Shown here: positions 49,129 to 57,507 of the stretch, one piece after another
Layout of the letters: each line of letters opens with the position of its first letter
How positions within the stretch are numbered: position 1 is the first letter of the stretch
Made by a program: the position numbers and the translations under genes
Assembly: GCF_024978135.1 (NCBI RefSeq)
Contig: NZ_JANTEZ010000006.1
Location: forward strand, 163,915 to 227,914
Direction: 5' to 3'
Source: Herbiconiux gentiana
Lineage (GTDB): Bacteria; Actinomycetota; Actinomycetes; Actinomycetales; Microbacteriaceae
DNA length: 64,000 nt
The notes under the pieces: generated by a model
Told to the model about the DNA's origin: nothing
Databases searched by the model: none
The model's input: the letters and a program-made list of their open reading frames with translations, nothing else

Positions 49129-52122
49129 ATGACCGAGGTCTTCGACTACTTCGCTCAGGGGGAACTGCCCACGCCGACCCTCGGCGACGACGAGGTGCGC
49201 CGCCTGTTCGCCGACTCCTTCGGCCTCGAGATCGACCTGCGTCCGCTCGGCAGCCAGCAGGACCAGAACTTCCGCGTCTTCCCGCACGGCTCCGACGATC
49301 CTCTCGGGGTGCTCAAGCTGAGCAACCCGGTCTTCAGCGAGGCCGAGATCGCGATGCAGGATGCCGCCGCCGCGGTCGTGGCCGAGCGCGACCCCGGGCT
49401 GCGCATCCCGCTCCTCGTCGAGGGCCCCCGCGGGCCGATGGCCGCCTGGTGGAGCTCCTCGGAGGGCCGCATCCACGCCCGGGTGATCGCGAACATCACC
49501 GGTCGCACGCTGATGGGCTCCGACTACCTCTCCCCGGCCGTGGTGGAGCGGATGGGCGAGCTCTCGGCGCGGGTCAGCCTCGCCCTGGCCGACTTCCGCC
49601 ACCCTGCGAGCGGTCGCGTGCTGCAGTGGAACCTGCGGCACGCCGTGCGCGTCATCGACACCCTGCTGCCCGGGGAGCCCGACGCGGCGGTGCGCGCGCT
49701 CGTCGAACGGGCCGTGCGCGACGCGCTCGAGACGCTCGACCCCGTCTCGGCCGAGCTGCCCGTGCAGGCCGGCCACTTCGACATCACCGACGACAACATG
49801 CTGAGGCCGGTCGGCGGGCACCTCCCCGACGCCGTGATCGACTTCGGCGACGTCGCGGAGTCGTGGCGCGTCGGCGAGCTCGCGACCACCCTGTCCTCGG
49901 TGCTGCACCACGACGGCGCCGACGTGACGAGCGTGCTGCCCGCCGTCCGGGCGTTCCACACCCTGCGTCCGCTCGACGACGCCGAGATCGTCGCGCTCTG
50001 GCCGCTGGTGGTGCTGCGCGGTGCGGTGCTCGTGCTGAGCGGCCGCTCTCAGGTGCGGCTCGACGAGCAGAACAGCTACGCGAGCGTCGCGCTCGACCGC
50101 GAGTTCCGTGTGCTCGAGACGGCGGCGGCCGTGCCGGTGGCGGTCATGACCGAGGTGATCCGCGACGCGCTGGGGGCGACGGATGCCCGTCCCGAGCGAC
50201 CCCTCGAGGCCGGCCCCCTGACGCTCCCCGAGGGCCCGCGAGTCGAGCTCGACGCCGGAACCGTCTCGCCGCTCAACGACGAGGGCGCCTGGCTCAGGCC
50301 GCACACCCTCGACGACGCGGCGGCCACGGCACTGGAGCGAGGGGCGAGCATCGTCACGCTGCCCGCCTGGCGGCCGGTGCTCACCGGATCCACGCCGGGC
50401 CCGCGGAACACCGCGGCGACCGTGCCGACCGGGGTGACGCTGTGGCTCGCCGCGCCGGCTCCGATCGCGCCGGGCGCCGGCCGGGTGACCGTCGACGCCG
50501 ACGTGCTCACGTGGGTCGCCGGCGACGAGACCGTCCGCATCTCCGGGCTGCCGGCCGGCGCGACCGGGCACGAGCTGCCCGCCCGCACCCGCCTCTTCGT
50601 GCAGCGCCACCGCACCGGCGGCTCCGTGCCGCCCGCCCGGGTCACACCCGAGCTGGCGTCGGCCTGGCGGCGCGTGGAGGGCGACCCGTCGGCCGTCATC
50701 GGCGTGGAGGGCGACCCGTCGGCCGTCATCGGCGTGGAGGGCGACCCGTCGGCCCTCGCCGGGGCAGTAAGCGGCCCGTCGCGCCTCGTCGGCGCGGAGG
50801 GCACCCTCGCGGCAGACGCGGGCCGAGCATCCGGAACCCCACCCCACGACCTGCTCGAGCGCCGCCACCGCGTCCTCGCCGAGGTGCAGGAGCACTACTA
50901 CGCCACGCCCCCGCAGATCGAGCGCGGCTGGCGCGAGCACCTCGCCGACGTCGACGGCCGGGTCTACCTCGACATGGTCAACAACGTGGCCTCGGTCGGG
51001 CACGCCCACCCGCACGTCGTGGGTGCGGCCACCCGGCAGCTGCGCCTGCTCAACACGAACTCGCGGTTCCACTACGGGGCGATCGCCGAGTTCGCCGAGC
51101 GGCTCGCGGCGCTGCTGCCCGACGGGCTCGACACGGTGTTCTTCGTCAACTCCGGCTCCGAGGCCACCGATCTGGCCGTGCGGCTGGCGATGGCCTCGAC
51201 GGGCCGGCCCGACATCGTGGCCATGCGCGAGGCGTACCACGGCTGGACCTACGCCAGCGACGCCGTCTCGACCTCGATCGCCGACAACCCGAACGCGCTG
51301 TCGACCCGGCCCGAGTGGGTGCACACGGTCGCCGCGGCCAACGACTACCGGGGCGAGCACCGTGGCGCCGACGCCGCCCGCTACGCGCCCGAGGCCGTCG
51401 CGGTGATCGACGCGCTGGCGGCCGAGGGGCGCCCGCCCGCCGGCTTCATCAGCGAGTCGTACTTCGGCAACGCCGGCGGTGTCGCCCTGCCCGACGGCTA
51501 CCTGCGCGAGGTCTACGCGGCCGTGCGGCGCCACGGCGGCATCGCGATCAGCGACGAGGTGCAGGTCGGGTTCGGCCGGCTGGGCGAGTGGTTCTGGGGT
51601 TTCCAGCAGCAGGATGCGGTGCCCGACGTCGTGGCCATCGCCAAGTCGATCGGCGGCGGCCAGCCGGTGGGGGCCGTCGTCACCAGTCGCGAGATCGCCG
51701 ATCGCTACCGCACGGGAGGGTACTTCTTCTCGTCGACGGGTGGCTCGCCGGTCTCCGCGGTGATCGGGATGGCCGTGCTCGACGTCATCGAGCGCGACGA
51801 CCTGCCGGGCAACGCCCGCGACGTCGGCGGCCACCTGAAGCGCCGGCTCGAGGCTCTCGGCGAGCTGCACGAGATCGTGGGGCGGGTGCACGGGTCGGGG
51901 CTGTACCTCGGTCTCGAGTTCGTGCGCGACCGCGCGACCCTCGAGCCGGCGACCGAGGAGACCGCGGCGATCTGCGCCCGCCTGCTCGAGCTCGGGGTCG
52001 TCATGCAGCCCACCGGCGACTTTCAGAACGTGCTGAAGATCAAACCGCCGCTGGTGATCACCCGGGAGTCGGCCGACTTCTTCGTCGACGCGCTCGGCCG
52101 GGTGCTCGACACCGGGTGGTGA
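49129..52122 (+). CDS. Fused APH-family kinase / class III aminotransferase (hydroxylysine kinase + phospho-lyase-like)
   Basis: Protein of 997 residues. Domain 1 (about 1-310) is an APH/choline-kinase fold: nucleotide-binding SQQDQNFRVF, the catalytic H216-F-D218 with D-D-N, and D238 of VIDFGD. It is closest in style to hydroxylysine kinase (HYKK/AGPHD1). A middle region (about 320-510) is beta-rich; homologous fusions often carry an M23-like domain here, but no zinc-binding motif is visible. A linker (about 515-555) has 10-residue VEGDPSAVIG repeats. Domain 3 (about 560-997) is a class III PLP enzyme of the AGXT2L (ETNPPL/PHYKPL) type with lysine K839 in VVAIAKSIGGGQPVG. The inferred reaction is phosphorylation of an amino alcohol followed by PLP-dependent elimination of phosphate and ammonia. 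Kinase and lyase activities are unproven. Confidence 0.85.
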   Translation: MTEVFDYFAQGELPTPTLGDDEVRRLFADSFGLEIDLRPLGSQQDQNFRVFPHGSDDPLGVLKLSNPVFSEAEIAMQDAAAAVVAERDPGLRIPLLVEGPRGPMAAWWSSSEGRIHARVIANITGRTLMGSDYLSPAVVERMGELSARVSLALADFRHPASGRVLQWNLRHAVRVIDTLLPGEPDAAVRALVERAVRDALETLDPVSAELPVQAGHFDITDDNMLRPVGGHLPDAVIDFGDVAESWRVGELATTLSSVLHHDGADVTSVLPAVRAFHTLRPLDDAEIVALWPLVVLRGAVLVLSGRSQVRLDEQNSYASVALDREFRVLETAAAVPVAVMTEVIRDALGATDARPERPLEAGPLTLPEGPRVELDAGTVSPLNDEGAWLRPHTLDDAAATALERGASIVTLPAWRPVLTGSTPGPRNTAATVPTGVTLWLAAPAPIAPGAGRVTVDADVLTWVAGDETVRISGLPAGATGHELPARTRLFVQRHRTGGSVPPARVTPELASAWRRVEGDPSAVIGVEGDPSAVIGVEGDPSALAGAVSGPSRLVGAEGTLAADAGRASGTPPHDLLERRHRVLAEVQEHYYATPPQIERGWREHLADVDGRVYLDMVNNVASVGHAHPHVVGAATRQLRLLNTNSRFHYGAIAEFAERLAALLPDGLDTVFFVNSGSEATDLAVRLAMASTGRPDIVAMREAYHGWTYASDAVSTSIADNPNALSTRPEWVHTVAAANDYRGEHRGADAARYAPEAVAVIDALAAEGRPPAGFISESYFGNAGGVALPDGYLREVYAAVRRHGGIAISDEVQVGFGRLGEWFWGFQQQDAVPDVVAIAKSIGGGQPVGAVVTSREIADRYRTGGYFFSSTGGSPVSAVIGMAVLDVIERDDLPGNARDVGGHLKRRLEALGELHEIVGRVHGSGLYLGLEFVRDRATLEPATEETAAICARLLELGVVMQPTGDFQNVLKIKPPLVITRESADFFVDALGRVLDTGW
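50671..50790 (+). repeat. In-frame 30-bp tandem repeat inside the fusion gene
   Basis: Three near-identical 30-bp units (50671-50700, 50701-50730, 50731-50760) encoding VEGDPSAVIG/VEGDPSALAG, and a degenerate fourth to 50790. It marks the flexible joint before the aminotransferase domain and is likely variable between strains. Confidence 0.85.
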
Positions 52123-52172
52123 CGGCCATCGCCGACCGGCCGACCACCCACCCGAACCCCGAAGGAGCCCTC

Positions 52173-53231
52173 ATGTGGCGGATGCCCGCAGAGACCGACC
52201 GCCACGAGCGCACGTGGATGGCCTTCCCGTGCGAGGGCTTCACGCTCGGCGCCGATGCGCAGACGCGGGAGGAGGGCTACGCCACCTGGACGGCCGTCGC
52301 CCACGCCGTGCTTCGCTTCGAGCCGGTGACGATGATCGTCGACCCGTCCGAGCTGACGCGCGCTCGCCGGATGCTCGACCCGTCGATCGAGATCGTCGAG
52401 GCCCCCGTCGACGAGTTCTGGATGCGCGACACGGGCCCGACCTTCGTCGTCGACGACGACCGCCCCGGTGTGCTCGGTGCGGTGGACTGGATCTTCAACG
52501 GCTGGGGTGCCCCGGCGTGGTCCGAGTGGCGGAAGTCGGCCGAGCACGGACGGATCGCAGGCGGGCACGCCGGTGCCGAGGTGATCAGCTCGCTGCTCGT
52601 CGCCGAGGGCGGGGGACTGCACGTCGACGGCGCCGGCACCGTGCTACTCACCGAGACCGTGCAGCTCGACCCCCGCCGCAACCCGCTGGCCGACCGCGCG
52701 CGCGTCGAGGCCGAACTGGCCCGCACCATCGGGGCGACCGACGCCGTCTGGCTCTCCCGGGGGCTCACCCGCGACTACGACGAGCTCGGCACGAACGGCC
52801 ACGTCGACATCGTCGCGACCTTCGCGGCGCCCGATCGCATCCTGCTGCACGACCAGCAGGACGCGGCGCATCCCGACCACGAGGTGTCGGCGCTCATCCG
52901 CGGCGAGTTCGAGGAGGCCTTCGAGGCGCTCGGCCGCCCGATGACGATCACCTCGCTCCCGGCCCCCTCGACCCTCAGCGACGACCACGGCTTCGTCGAT
53001 TGGAGCTACGTCAACCACCTCGTCGTGAACGACGGCGTCGTCGCCTGCAGCTTCGGCGACACCGCCGCCGACGACCGGGCCCGCGGCATCCTCGGCGAGG
53101 CGTACCCCGGGCGCGAGGTGGTGACCGTGGATGCGCGGCCGCTGTTCGAGCGGGGCGGGGGCATCCACTGCATCACCCAGCAGCAGCCCGCGCTGTCCGC
53201 GCCCGCCACCAGCCCCCGCCACCCGCGATGA
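52173..53231 (+). CDS. Agmatine deiminase-like (peptidyl-arginine deiminase family) enzyme
   Basis: Hydrolyses a guanidino group to a ureido group with release of ammonia; agmatine to N-carbamoylputrescine is the best-known reaction of this family. Protein of 352 residues. Active-site blocks are FWMRDTGPTFVV (about 87-98), TNGHVDIVATF (about 208-218) and the nucleophile C333 in GGGIHCITQQQP. Its opening MWRMPAETDRHERTWMAFP is typical. GAAGGAG lies 5-7 nt before the ATG; the gene starts 50 bp after the fusion gene. The usual partner, N-carbamoylputrescine amidase of the nitrilase family, is not seen, so the substrate may differ from agmatine. Confidence 0.9.
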   Translation: MWRMPAETDRHERTWMAFPCEGFTLGADAQTREEGYATWTAVAHAVLRFEPVTMIVDPSELTRARRMLDPSIEIVEAPVDEFWMRDTGPTFVVDDDRPGVLGAVDWIFNGWGAPAWSEWRKSAEHGRIAGGHAGAEVISSLLVAEGGGLHVDGAGTVLLTETVQLDPRRNPLADRARVEAELARTIGATDAVWLSRGLTRDYDELGTNGHVDIVATFAAPDRILLHDQQDAAHPDHEVSALIRGEFEEAFEALGRPMTITSLPAPSTLSDDHGFVDWSYVNHLVVNDGVVACSFGDTAADDRARGILGEAYPGREVVTVDARPLFERGGGIHCITQQQPALSAPATSPRHPR

Positions 53232-53263
53232 TGGAGGCGACGGATCGACACCAGGAGGACGAG

Positions 53264-53716
53264 ATGACCGAGTCACCCGACGCCCAGGCCGGCACCGACG
53301 CGGCGCAGTTCGCCGACGCGCAGGCCTACATCGATGAGATGGCGACGAGCCGCGGCTACGTGCTCGACTACCACAAGGTCATGGCGAAGCACGACTTCGA
53401 GGTGCTGCAAGCGACCAACGGGCTCGTCAACGCCGCCTACCTCAAGCCGCGCCTGCTCGACCGCGCCACCAAGGAGCTCATCTTCATCGTCAGCCTCACG
53501 GTGCTGAGGGCGCCTAAGGGGCAGATCGAGAGCCACATCCGGGTCGCGCTCGACCTCGGCCTCACCGCGCAGGAGATCCTCGAGGCCATCGAGATCTCCC
53601 TCCCCGAGGCCGGTGTCGTGGCGTTCCAGATCGGCTTCGACGCCTGGAAGAGCGTCGTCGGCGCCGACGGCCTCGAGCCGACCGTGACGGTGCACGACGG
53701 CGGCACGGTCTCCTGA
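53264..53716 (+). CDS. Carboxymuconolactone decarboxylase (CMD) family protein
   Basis: Protein of 150 residues, all alpha. The KELIFIVSLTVLRAPKGQIESHIRVALDLGLTAQEILEAIE block (about 68-108) is the CMD/AhpD core. AhpD-type C-x-x-C is absent, so it is not a peroxiredoxin reductase; the E-S-H residues fit the CMD branch. The role in this operon is unknown, possibly decarboxylation or isomerisation of a degradation intermediate. AGGAGG precedes the ATG at 53264. It is the last gene before a gap of about 70 bp. Confidence 0.85.
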   Translation: MTESPDAQAGTDAAQFADAQAYIDEMATSRGYVLDYHKVMAKHDFEVLQATNGLVNAAYLKPRLLDRATKELIFIVSLTVLRAPKGQIESHIRVALDLGLTAQEILEAIEISLPEAGVVAFQIGFDAWKSVVGADGLEPTVTVHDGGTVS

Positions 53717-53788
53717 CCCCCGCCCCCTAGACTGGCGGCGTTCGGCGCGCGCGGTCGCCGACGGCAGAGGTTGGCAGAGAGGCCCGGC

Positions 53789-54778
53789 ATGAGCGACGAC
53801 ACCCCCGCCCCGCAGATCACCGAGCCCATCCCGGGCTCGACGACGATCGTGGCCATCGGCGAGGCGCTCGTCGACGTGGTGCAGCGGCCGGGTGCCGAGC
53901 CGGTCGAGCATCCGGGCGGCTCGCCCATGAACATCGCGCTCGGGCTGGCCCGCCTGGGGCGTCCGGTGACGCTCGTCACCGAGATCGGCACGGATGACCG
54001 GGGCGCCGCCATCGCGGAGCACGTCCGCTCCGCCGGGGTGGCGCTCGCGCCCGGGTCGATCCGTGACGAGCCCACCTCCTCGGCGACGGCCCACCTCGGT
54101 GTGGACGGCTCCGCCTCCTACACGTTCGACCTCCGCTGGTCGCTGCCCGCGGGTCTCGCGGCCGACGACCCCGCGCTGACCGCCGCCGGCATCGTGCACG
54201 CCGGCTCGATCGCGGCCTTCCTCGAGCCAGGAGGCTCGGAAGTGGCGGCGCTGCTCACCGCGTTGGCGGCGGGCGAGACCCCGCCGCTGATCACCTTCGA
54301 CCCGAACATCCGCCCCTCGATCGTGCCCGACCACGCGACGGTGCTCGCCCGCTTCGAGCAGCTCGCGGCGCTCACCACGCTGCTGAAGCTCAGCGACGAG
54401 GACGCCGAGTGGCTCTACCCGGGCGCGGGACCCGACGAGGCGGCCGACCGCATCCTGGAGCTCGGCCCGGCCGTGGTCGCCGTCACCCGCGGCGGCGACG
54501 GCGCGCTGCTCGCGACCGCCGAGCACCGCCGGCCGGTGCCCGGAGTGGCGGTGGAGGTCGCCGACACCATCGGCGCGGGCGACTCCTTCATGAGCGCCCT
54601 GATCGACCGCCTGGCCGGGCTCGTCGACGAGGGCGTGCCCCTCGAATCGCTGCGCGACGGCCACGCCTTCGACCCGATCCGCCTCGGCCTGATCGGCGAC
54701 TTCGCGGTGCGCTGCGCCGCCATCACGGTCTCGCGCCCGGGCGCCAACCCGCCCACCCGCGCCGACATCGCCGACTGA
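53789..54778 (+). CDS. PfkB-family carbohydrate kinase (fructokinase-like)
   Basis: Protein of 329 residues. The N-terminal IVAIGEALVDVVQRPG and HPGGSPMNIALGLARLG signatures and the C-terminal DTIGAGDSFMSAL with catalytic base D265 are complete. Closest in style to fructokinases (ScrK/Cscr-like) among PfkB enzymes; 2-keto-3-deoxygluconate or other sugars remain possible. An AGAGAGG sequence precedes the ATG, with TAGACT around 53727 as a candidate -10 giving a leader of about 55 nt. It is probably an independent unit behind the catabolic block. Confidence 0.88.
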   Translation: MSDDTPAPQITEPIPGSTTIVAIGEALVDVVQRPGAEPVEHPGGSPMNIALGLARLGRPVTLVTEIGTDDRGAAIAEHVRSAGVALAPGSIRDEPTSSATAHLGVDGSASYTFDLRWSLPAGLAADDPALTAAGIVHAGSIAAFLEPGGSEVAALLTALAAGETPPLITFDPNIRPSIVPDHATVLARFEQLAALTTLLKLSDEDAEWLYPGAGPDEAADRILELGPAVVAVTRGGDGALLATAEHRRPVPGVAVEVADTIGAGDSFMSALIDRLAGLVDEGVPLESLRDGHAFDPIRLGLIGDFAVRCAAITVSRPGANPPTRADIAD

Positions 54779-54793
54779 CCCGGGCTGCCTCGG

Positions 54794-54810
54794 ACCGGTC
54801 TCGCTCCGGT
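54794..54810. repeat. Short palindrome ACCGG-TCTCGCT-CCGGT after the PfkB gene
   Basis: Same 5-bp arms and 7-nt loop as the inner hairpin at 13406-13422 (ACCGG-TCTCGAG-CCGGT), differing at two loop bases. A terminator or a dispersed repeat. Confidence 0.4.
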
Positions 54811-54833
54811 CGAGCGCGACCCGACCCGGGCTG

Positions 54834-54873
54834 GCCCGGGGTCGGCGCCGTCAGCCCGGGGTCGGCGCCGTCA
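54834..54873. repeat. 20-bp perfect tandem duplication at the glycerate kinase 3' end
   Basis: Unit GCCCGGGGTCGGCGCCGTCA occurs twice in direct tandem. The last three bases of the second unit are the TGA stop (minus strand) of glycerate kinase, so the duplication lies immediately beyond the gene. Confidence 0.7.
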
Positions 54874-55998
54874 GGGCGCGAGGGTGCGGGCGAGGTGGGC
54901 GCCGGCCGCGGTGAGCCAGCGCAGCGGGTCGGCGAGCGAGGCGGCGGCGCTCCCCGCGAGCTGCGGGTCGACCAGGGCGGCGGATGCGGCGAAGCCCACA
55001 GGCTCCGCGTCGATCACGCCGGCCACGAGAGCGGGCCGGGCGCCGGCCGCCGCGGCGAGCTCCCGCACGTGCGTGGGCACCTTGCCGGCTTCTGACTGCC
55101 CGTCGAAGCGGCCCTCGCCGGTGACGACGACGTCGGCGCCGACCAGGGCGTCGGCGAGACCCAGTTCACGCGCGACCGCGGCCGCGCCGGGTTCCAGCAC
55201 CGCACCCCACGCGAGCAGCCCGAACCCGGCACCGCCCGCCGCCCCGGCGCCCGGCACGAGTGCGAGGCCCGCTCCGCCGTCGACGAGCTCGACGAGGTGC
55301 GCGAGCGACGCCTCGACGGCGGGGGAGGTGCTCGGTGTGAGGCCCTTCTGGGGCCCGAAGACCGCGACCGCGCCGGCGGGGCCGAGCAGCGGCGAGGTGA
55401 CGTCGGTCAGCACCACCGCACCGCCGGGCGGGAGCGGTCGCAGGCCCGAGAGCTCGGCGCGGGAGAGCGACGCGAGGCCGGCGGCGCCGGAGGGGACCGG
55501 GGTGCCGGCGGCATCCGTCAGCCGGGCGCCGAGCGCGGTGAGCAGCCCGGCGCCGCCGTCGGTGGAGGCGCTGCCCCCGATGGCGAGCACCAGCCGGTCG
55601 ACGCCCGCGTCGAGGGCGGCCGCGATCGCCTGGCCGAAGCCGAGGGTGTGGGCGTCGAGGGGGCGGAGTGCGGTGAGCAGCTCGATCCCGCTCGTGGCCG
55701 CGAGCTCGACGACGCCGGTGCGGGTGCCGTCGGGTGCCGTGACGAGGAGCCAGTGCGCCGCCACCGAGGCGTCGGCGGGGCCGAGCACGGTGACGGGCAT
55801 CCGCTCGGCTGACGGATAGGCGGTCGCCAGGGCGTCGAGCGTGCCCTCACCGCCGTCGGCCATCGGGCGCAGCACGAGCTCGTCGGCGGGGCGCACCGAG
55901 CGCCAGCCCGCCGCCAGTGCGGAGGCGACCGCGACAGCGCTCGCCGACCCCTTGAAGGAGTCGGGAGCGATCACGACCCGCAGGCCGCCCCCGCTCAT
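54871..55998 (-). CDS. glxK: Glycerate kinase (GlxK/GarK family)
   Basis: Phosphorylates D-glycerate to phosphoglycerate, feeding glyoxylate or sugar-acid breakdown into glycolysis. Protein of 375 residues, family length. Signatures are LRVVIAPDSFKGSASAVAVASALAAGW at the N-terminus, LRPMADGGEGTLDAL, LVLAIGGSASTDGGAGLLTALGA (about 136-158) and VVVTGEGRFDGQSEAGKVP (about 287-305). The ATG overlaps by one base the stop of the hydroxyacid oxidase gene (TGATG). A 2-hydroxyacid oxidase plus glycerate kinase behind an FadR-type regulator suggests a glycolate/glycerate or lactate utilisation unit. Confidence 0.93.
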   Translation of the reverse strand: MSGGGLRVVIAPDSFKGSASAVAVASALAAGWRSVRPADELVLRPMADGGEGTLDALATAYPSAERMPVTVLGPADASVAAHWLLVTAPDGTRTGVVELAATSGIELLTALRPLDAHTLGFGQAIAAALDAGVDRLVLAIGGSASTDGGAGLLTALGARLTDAAGTPVPSGAAGLASLSRAELSGLRPLPPGGAVVLTDVTSPLLGPAGAVAVFGPQKGLTPSTSPAVEASLAHLVELVDGGAGLALVPGAGAAGGAGFGLLAWGAVLEPGAAAVARELGLADALVGADVVVTGEGRFDGQSEAGKVPTHVRELAAAAGARPALVAGVIDAEPVGFAASAALVDPQLAGSAAASLADPLRWLTAAGAHLARTLAP

Positions 55999-57443
55999 CA
56001 GGCGTCGGCGCCGGTCGCGGCCTCGGCCGCCGTGACGGGCTTGGCCGGCTTGCGCGCGGTGTTCGACGTCGAGGTGGCGGGCTTCGAGGCGGCCGCCGAC
56101 CCACCGGAAGCAGCCGAACCGCCCGACCCCGACCCAGCCGAACCGCCCCGCGCCTTAACGGCCCGCGCCCGCGCCGGAGCCGCCGAGGCCGCCGCCGCGA
56201 CCGCCGGAGCCACCGCCCGCGGCGCCAGCCGCTCGAGCTGCGTCACGTGCGACGGGTTCAGCTCCTCGAGCGAGTTCACACCCAGCAGCCGCATGGTGCG
56301 CGAGATCTGCTCGCCGAGGATGCCGATCATCCGGTCGACGCCCTCGCGCCCGCCGGCCATCAGCCCGTAGAGGTAGGCGCGGCCGACCATCGTGAAGCGG
56401 GCCCCCAGCGCCACCGACGCCACGATGTCGGCGCCCGACATGATGCCGGTGTCGAGGTGCACCTCGTACTCCGAGCCGAACTCGCGGGCGACGTCGGGCA
56501 GCAGGTGGAACGGGATCGGCGCCCGGTCGAGCTGGCGCCCACCGTGGTTCGACAGCGTGATGCCGTCGACGCCGATCTCGGCCAGGCGCTGGGCGTCGCC
56601 GAGGCTCTGCACACCCTTGACGACGATCTTGCCGGGCCACTGCTCCTTGATCCACTCGAGGTCCTCGAAGGTGACCGTCGGGTCGAACATGGTGTCGAGC
56701 AGCTCGCCGACCGTGCCCGACCAGCGGTCGAGCGAGGCGAACGAGAGCGGCTCGGTGGTGAGGAAGTTGATCCACCACTCAGGCCGCGGCAGGGCGTTGA
56801 TGACGGTGCCGGGCGTCAGCTGCGGCGGGATCGAGAAGCCGTTCCGCTTGTCGCGCAGCCGCGCACCCGCGACCGGCACGTCGACGGTCACGAGCAGCGT
56901 GTCGAAGCCGGCCGCCGCCGCGCGCTCGACCAGCGCCATCGAGCGCGGCCGGTCCTTCCACATGTAGAGCTGGAACCAGTTGCGCCCGGTCGGGTTCGCC
57001 TTCCTCACGTCCTCGATGGCGGTCGTGCCCATCGTCGACAGCGAGAACGGGATGCCCGCCGCCCCCGCCGCGCCGGCGCCGGCGATCTCGCCCTCCGTCT
57101 GCATCATGCGCGTGAAGCCGGTGGGCGCGATGCCGAACGGCAGCGACACCGGCGCCCCCAGCACGTCCCACCCGGTCGACACCGTCGACACGTCGCGCAG
57201 GATCGCGGGGTTGAACTGGATGTCCTGGAACGCCTGACGCGCCCGCTGCAGGCTGATCTCCGCCTCGGCGGCTCCCTCGGTGTAGTCGAAGGCGGCCTTC
57301 GGGGTGCGGCGCTTCGCGATGGTGCGCAGGTCGTCGATCGTCAGCGCGGCGTTCAGCCGGCGGCGCTTCGCCTGCAGATCGGGGGCCTTGAACTGCATGA
57401 GTGGCGCGAGGTCGCGGATCTTCGGGATGCGGCGCTGGACCAT
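55998..57443 (-). CDS. lldD: FMN-dependent alpha-hydroxy acid oxidase/dehydrogenase (LldD-like)
   Basis: Oxidises an L-2-hydroxy acid such as lactate or glycolate to the 2-oxo acid. Protein of 481 residues, about 405 of them the (beta/alpha)8 domain. The FMN_dh signature [12 protein letters not shown] (about 303-314) holds the catalytic histidine and the substrate arginine; [30 protein letters not shown] and [14 protein letters not shown] complete the FMN site. About 70 C-terminal residues are a Gly/Ser/Ala/Lys/Pro-rich tail not seen in typical homologues. Behind its own regulator and cotranscribed with glxK. Lactate, glycolate and mandelate cannot be separated by reading. Confidence 0.92.
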   Translation of the reverse strand: MVQRRIPKIRDLAPLMQFKAPDLQAKRRRLNAALTIDDLRTIAKRRTPKAAFDYTEGAAEAEISLQRARQAFQDIQFNPAILRDVSTVSTGWDVLGAPVSLPFGIAPTGFTRMMQTEGEIAGAGAAGAAGIPFSLSTMGTTAIEDVRKANPTGRNWFQLYMWKDRPRSMALVERAAAAGFDTLLVTVDVPVAGARLRDKRNGFSIPPQLTPGTVINALPRPEWWINFLTTEPLSFASLDRWSGTVGELLDTMFDPTVTFEDLEWIKEQWPGKIVVKGVQSLGDAQRLAEIGVDGITLSNHGGRQLDRAPIPFHLLPDVAREFGSEYEVHLDTGIMSGADIVASVALGARFTMVGRAYLYGLMAGGREGVDRMIGILGEQISRTMRLLGVNSLEELNPSHVTQLERLAPRAVAPAVAAAASAAPARARAVKARGGSAGSGSGGSAASGGSAAASKPATSTSNTARKPAKPVTAAEAATGADA

Positions 57444-57479
57444 GGATGGCTCCTTCGGTGGGGCGGCCCTGGGGCCGGC

Positions 57480-57507
57480 GGTCGGTGGTCAGTGGTCGGT
57501 GGTCAGT
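57480..57507. repeat. 14-bp tandem duplication in the regulator/oxidase junction
   Basis: GGTCGGTGGTCAGT occurs twice in tandem across the end of the FadR-type gene. TGGTC words recall the operator at 58329-58352 but do not form its palindrome. Confidence 0.6.

Noticed and set aside
54781..54873. CRISPR-like repeats around the 20-bp tandem duplication
   Set aside because: Only two abutting units with no spacers; a simple tandem duplication at a gene end.
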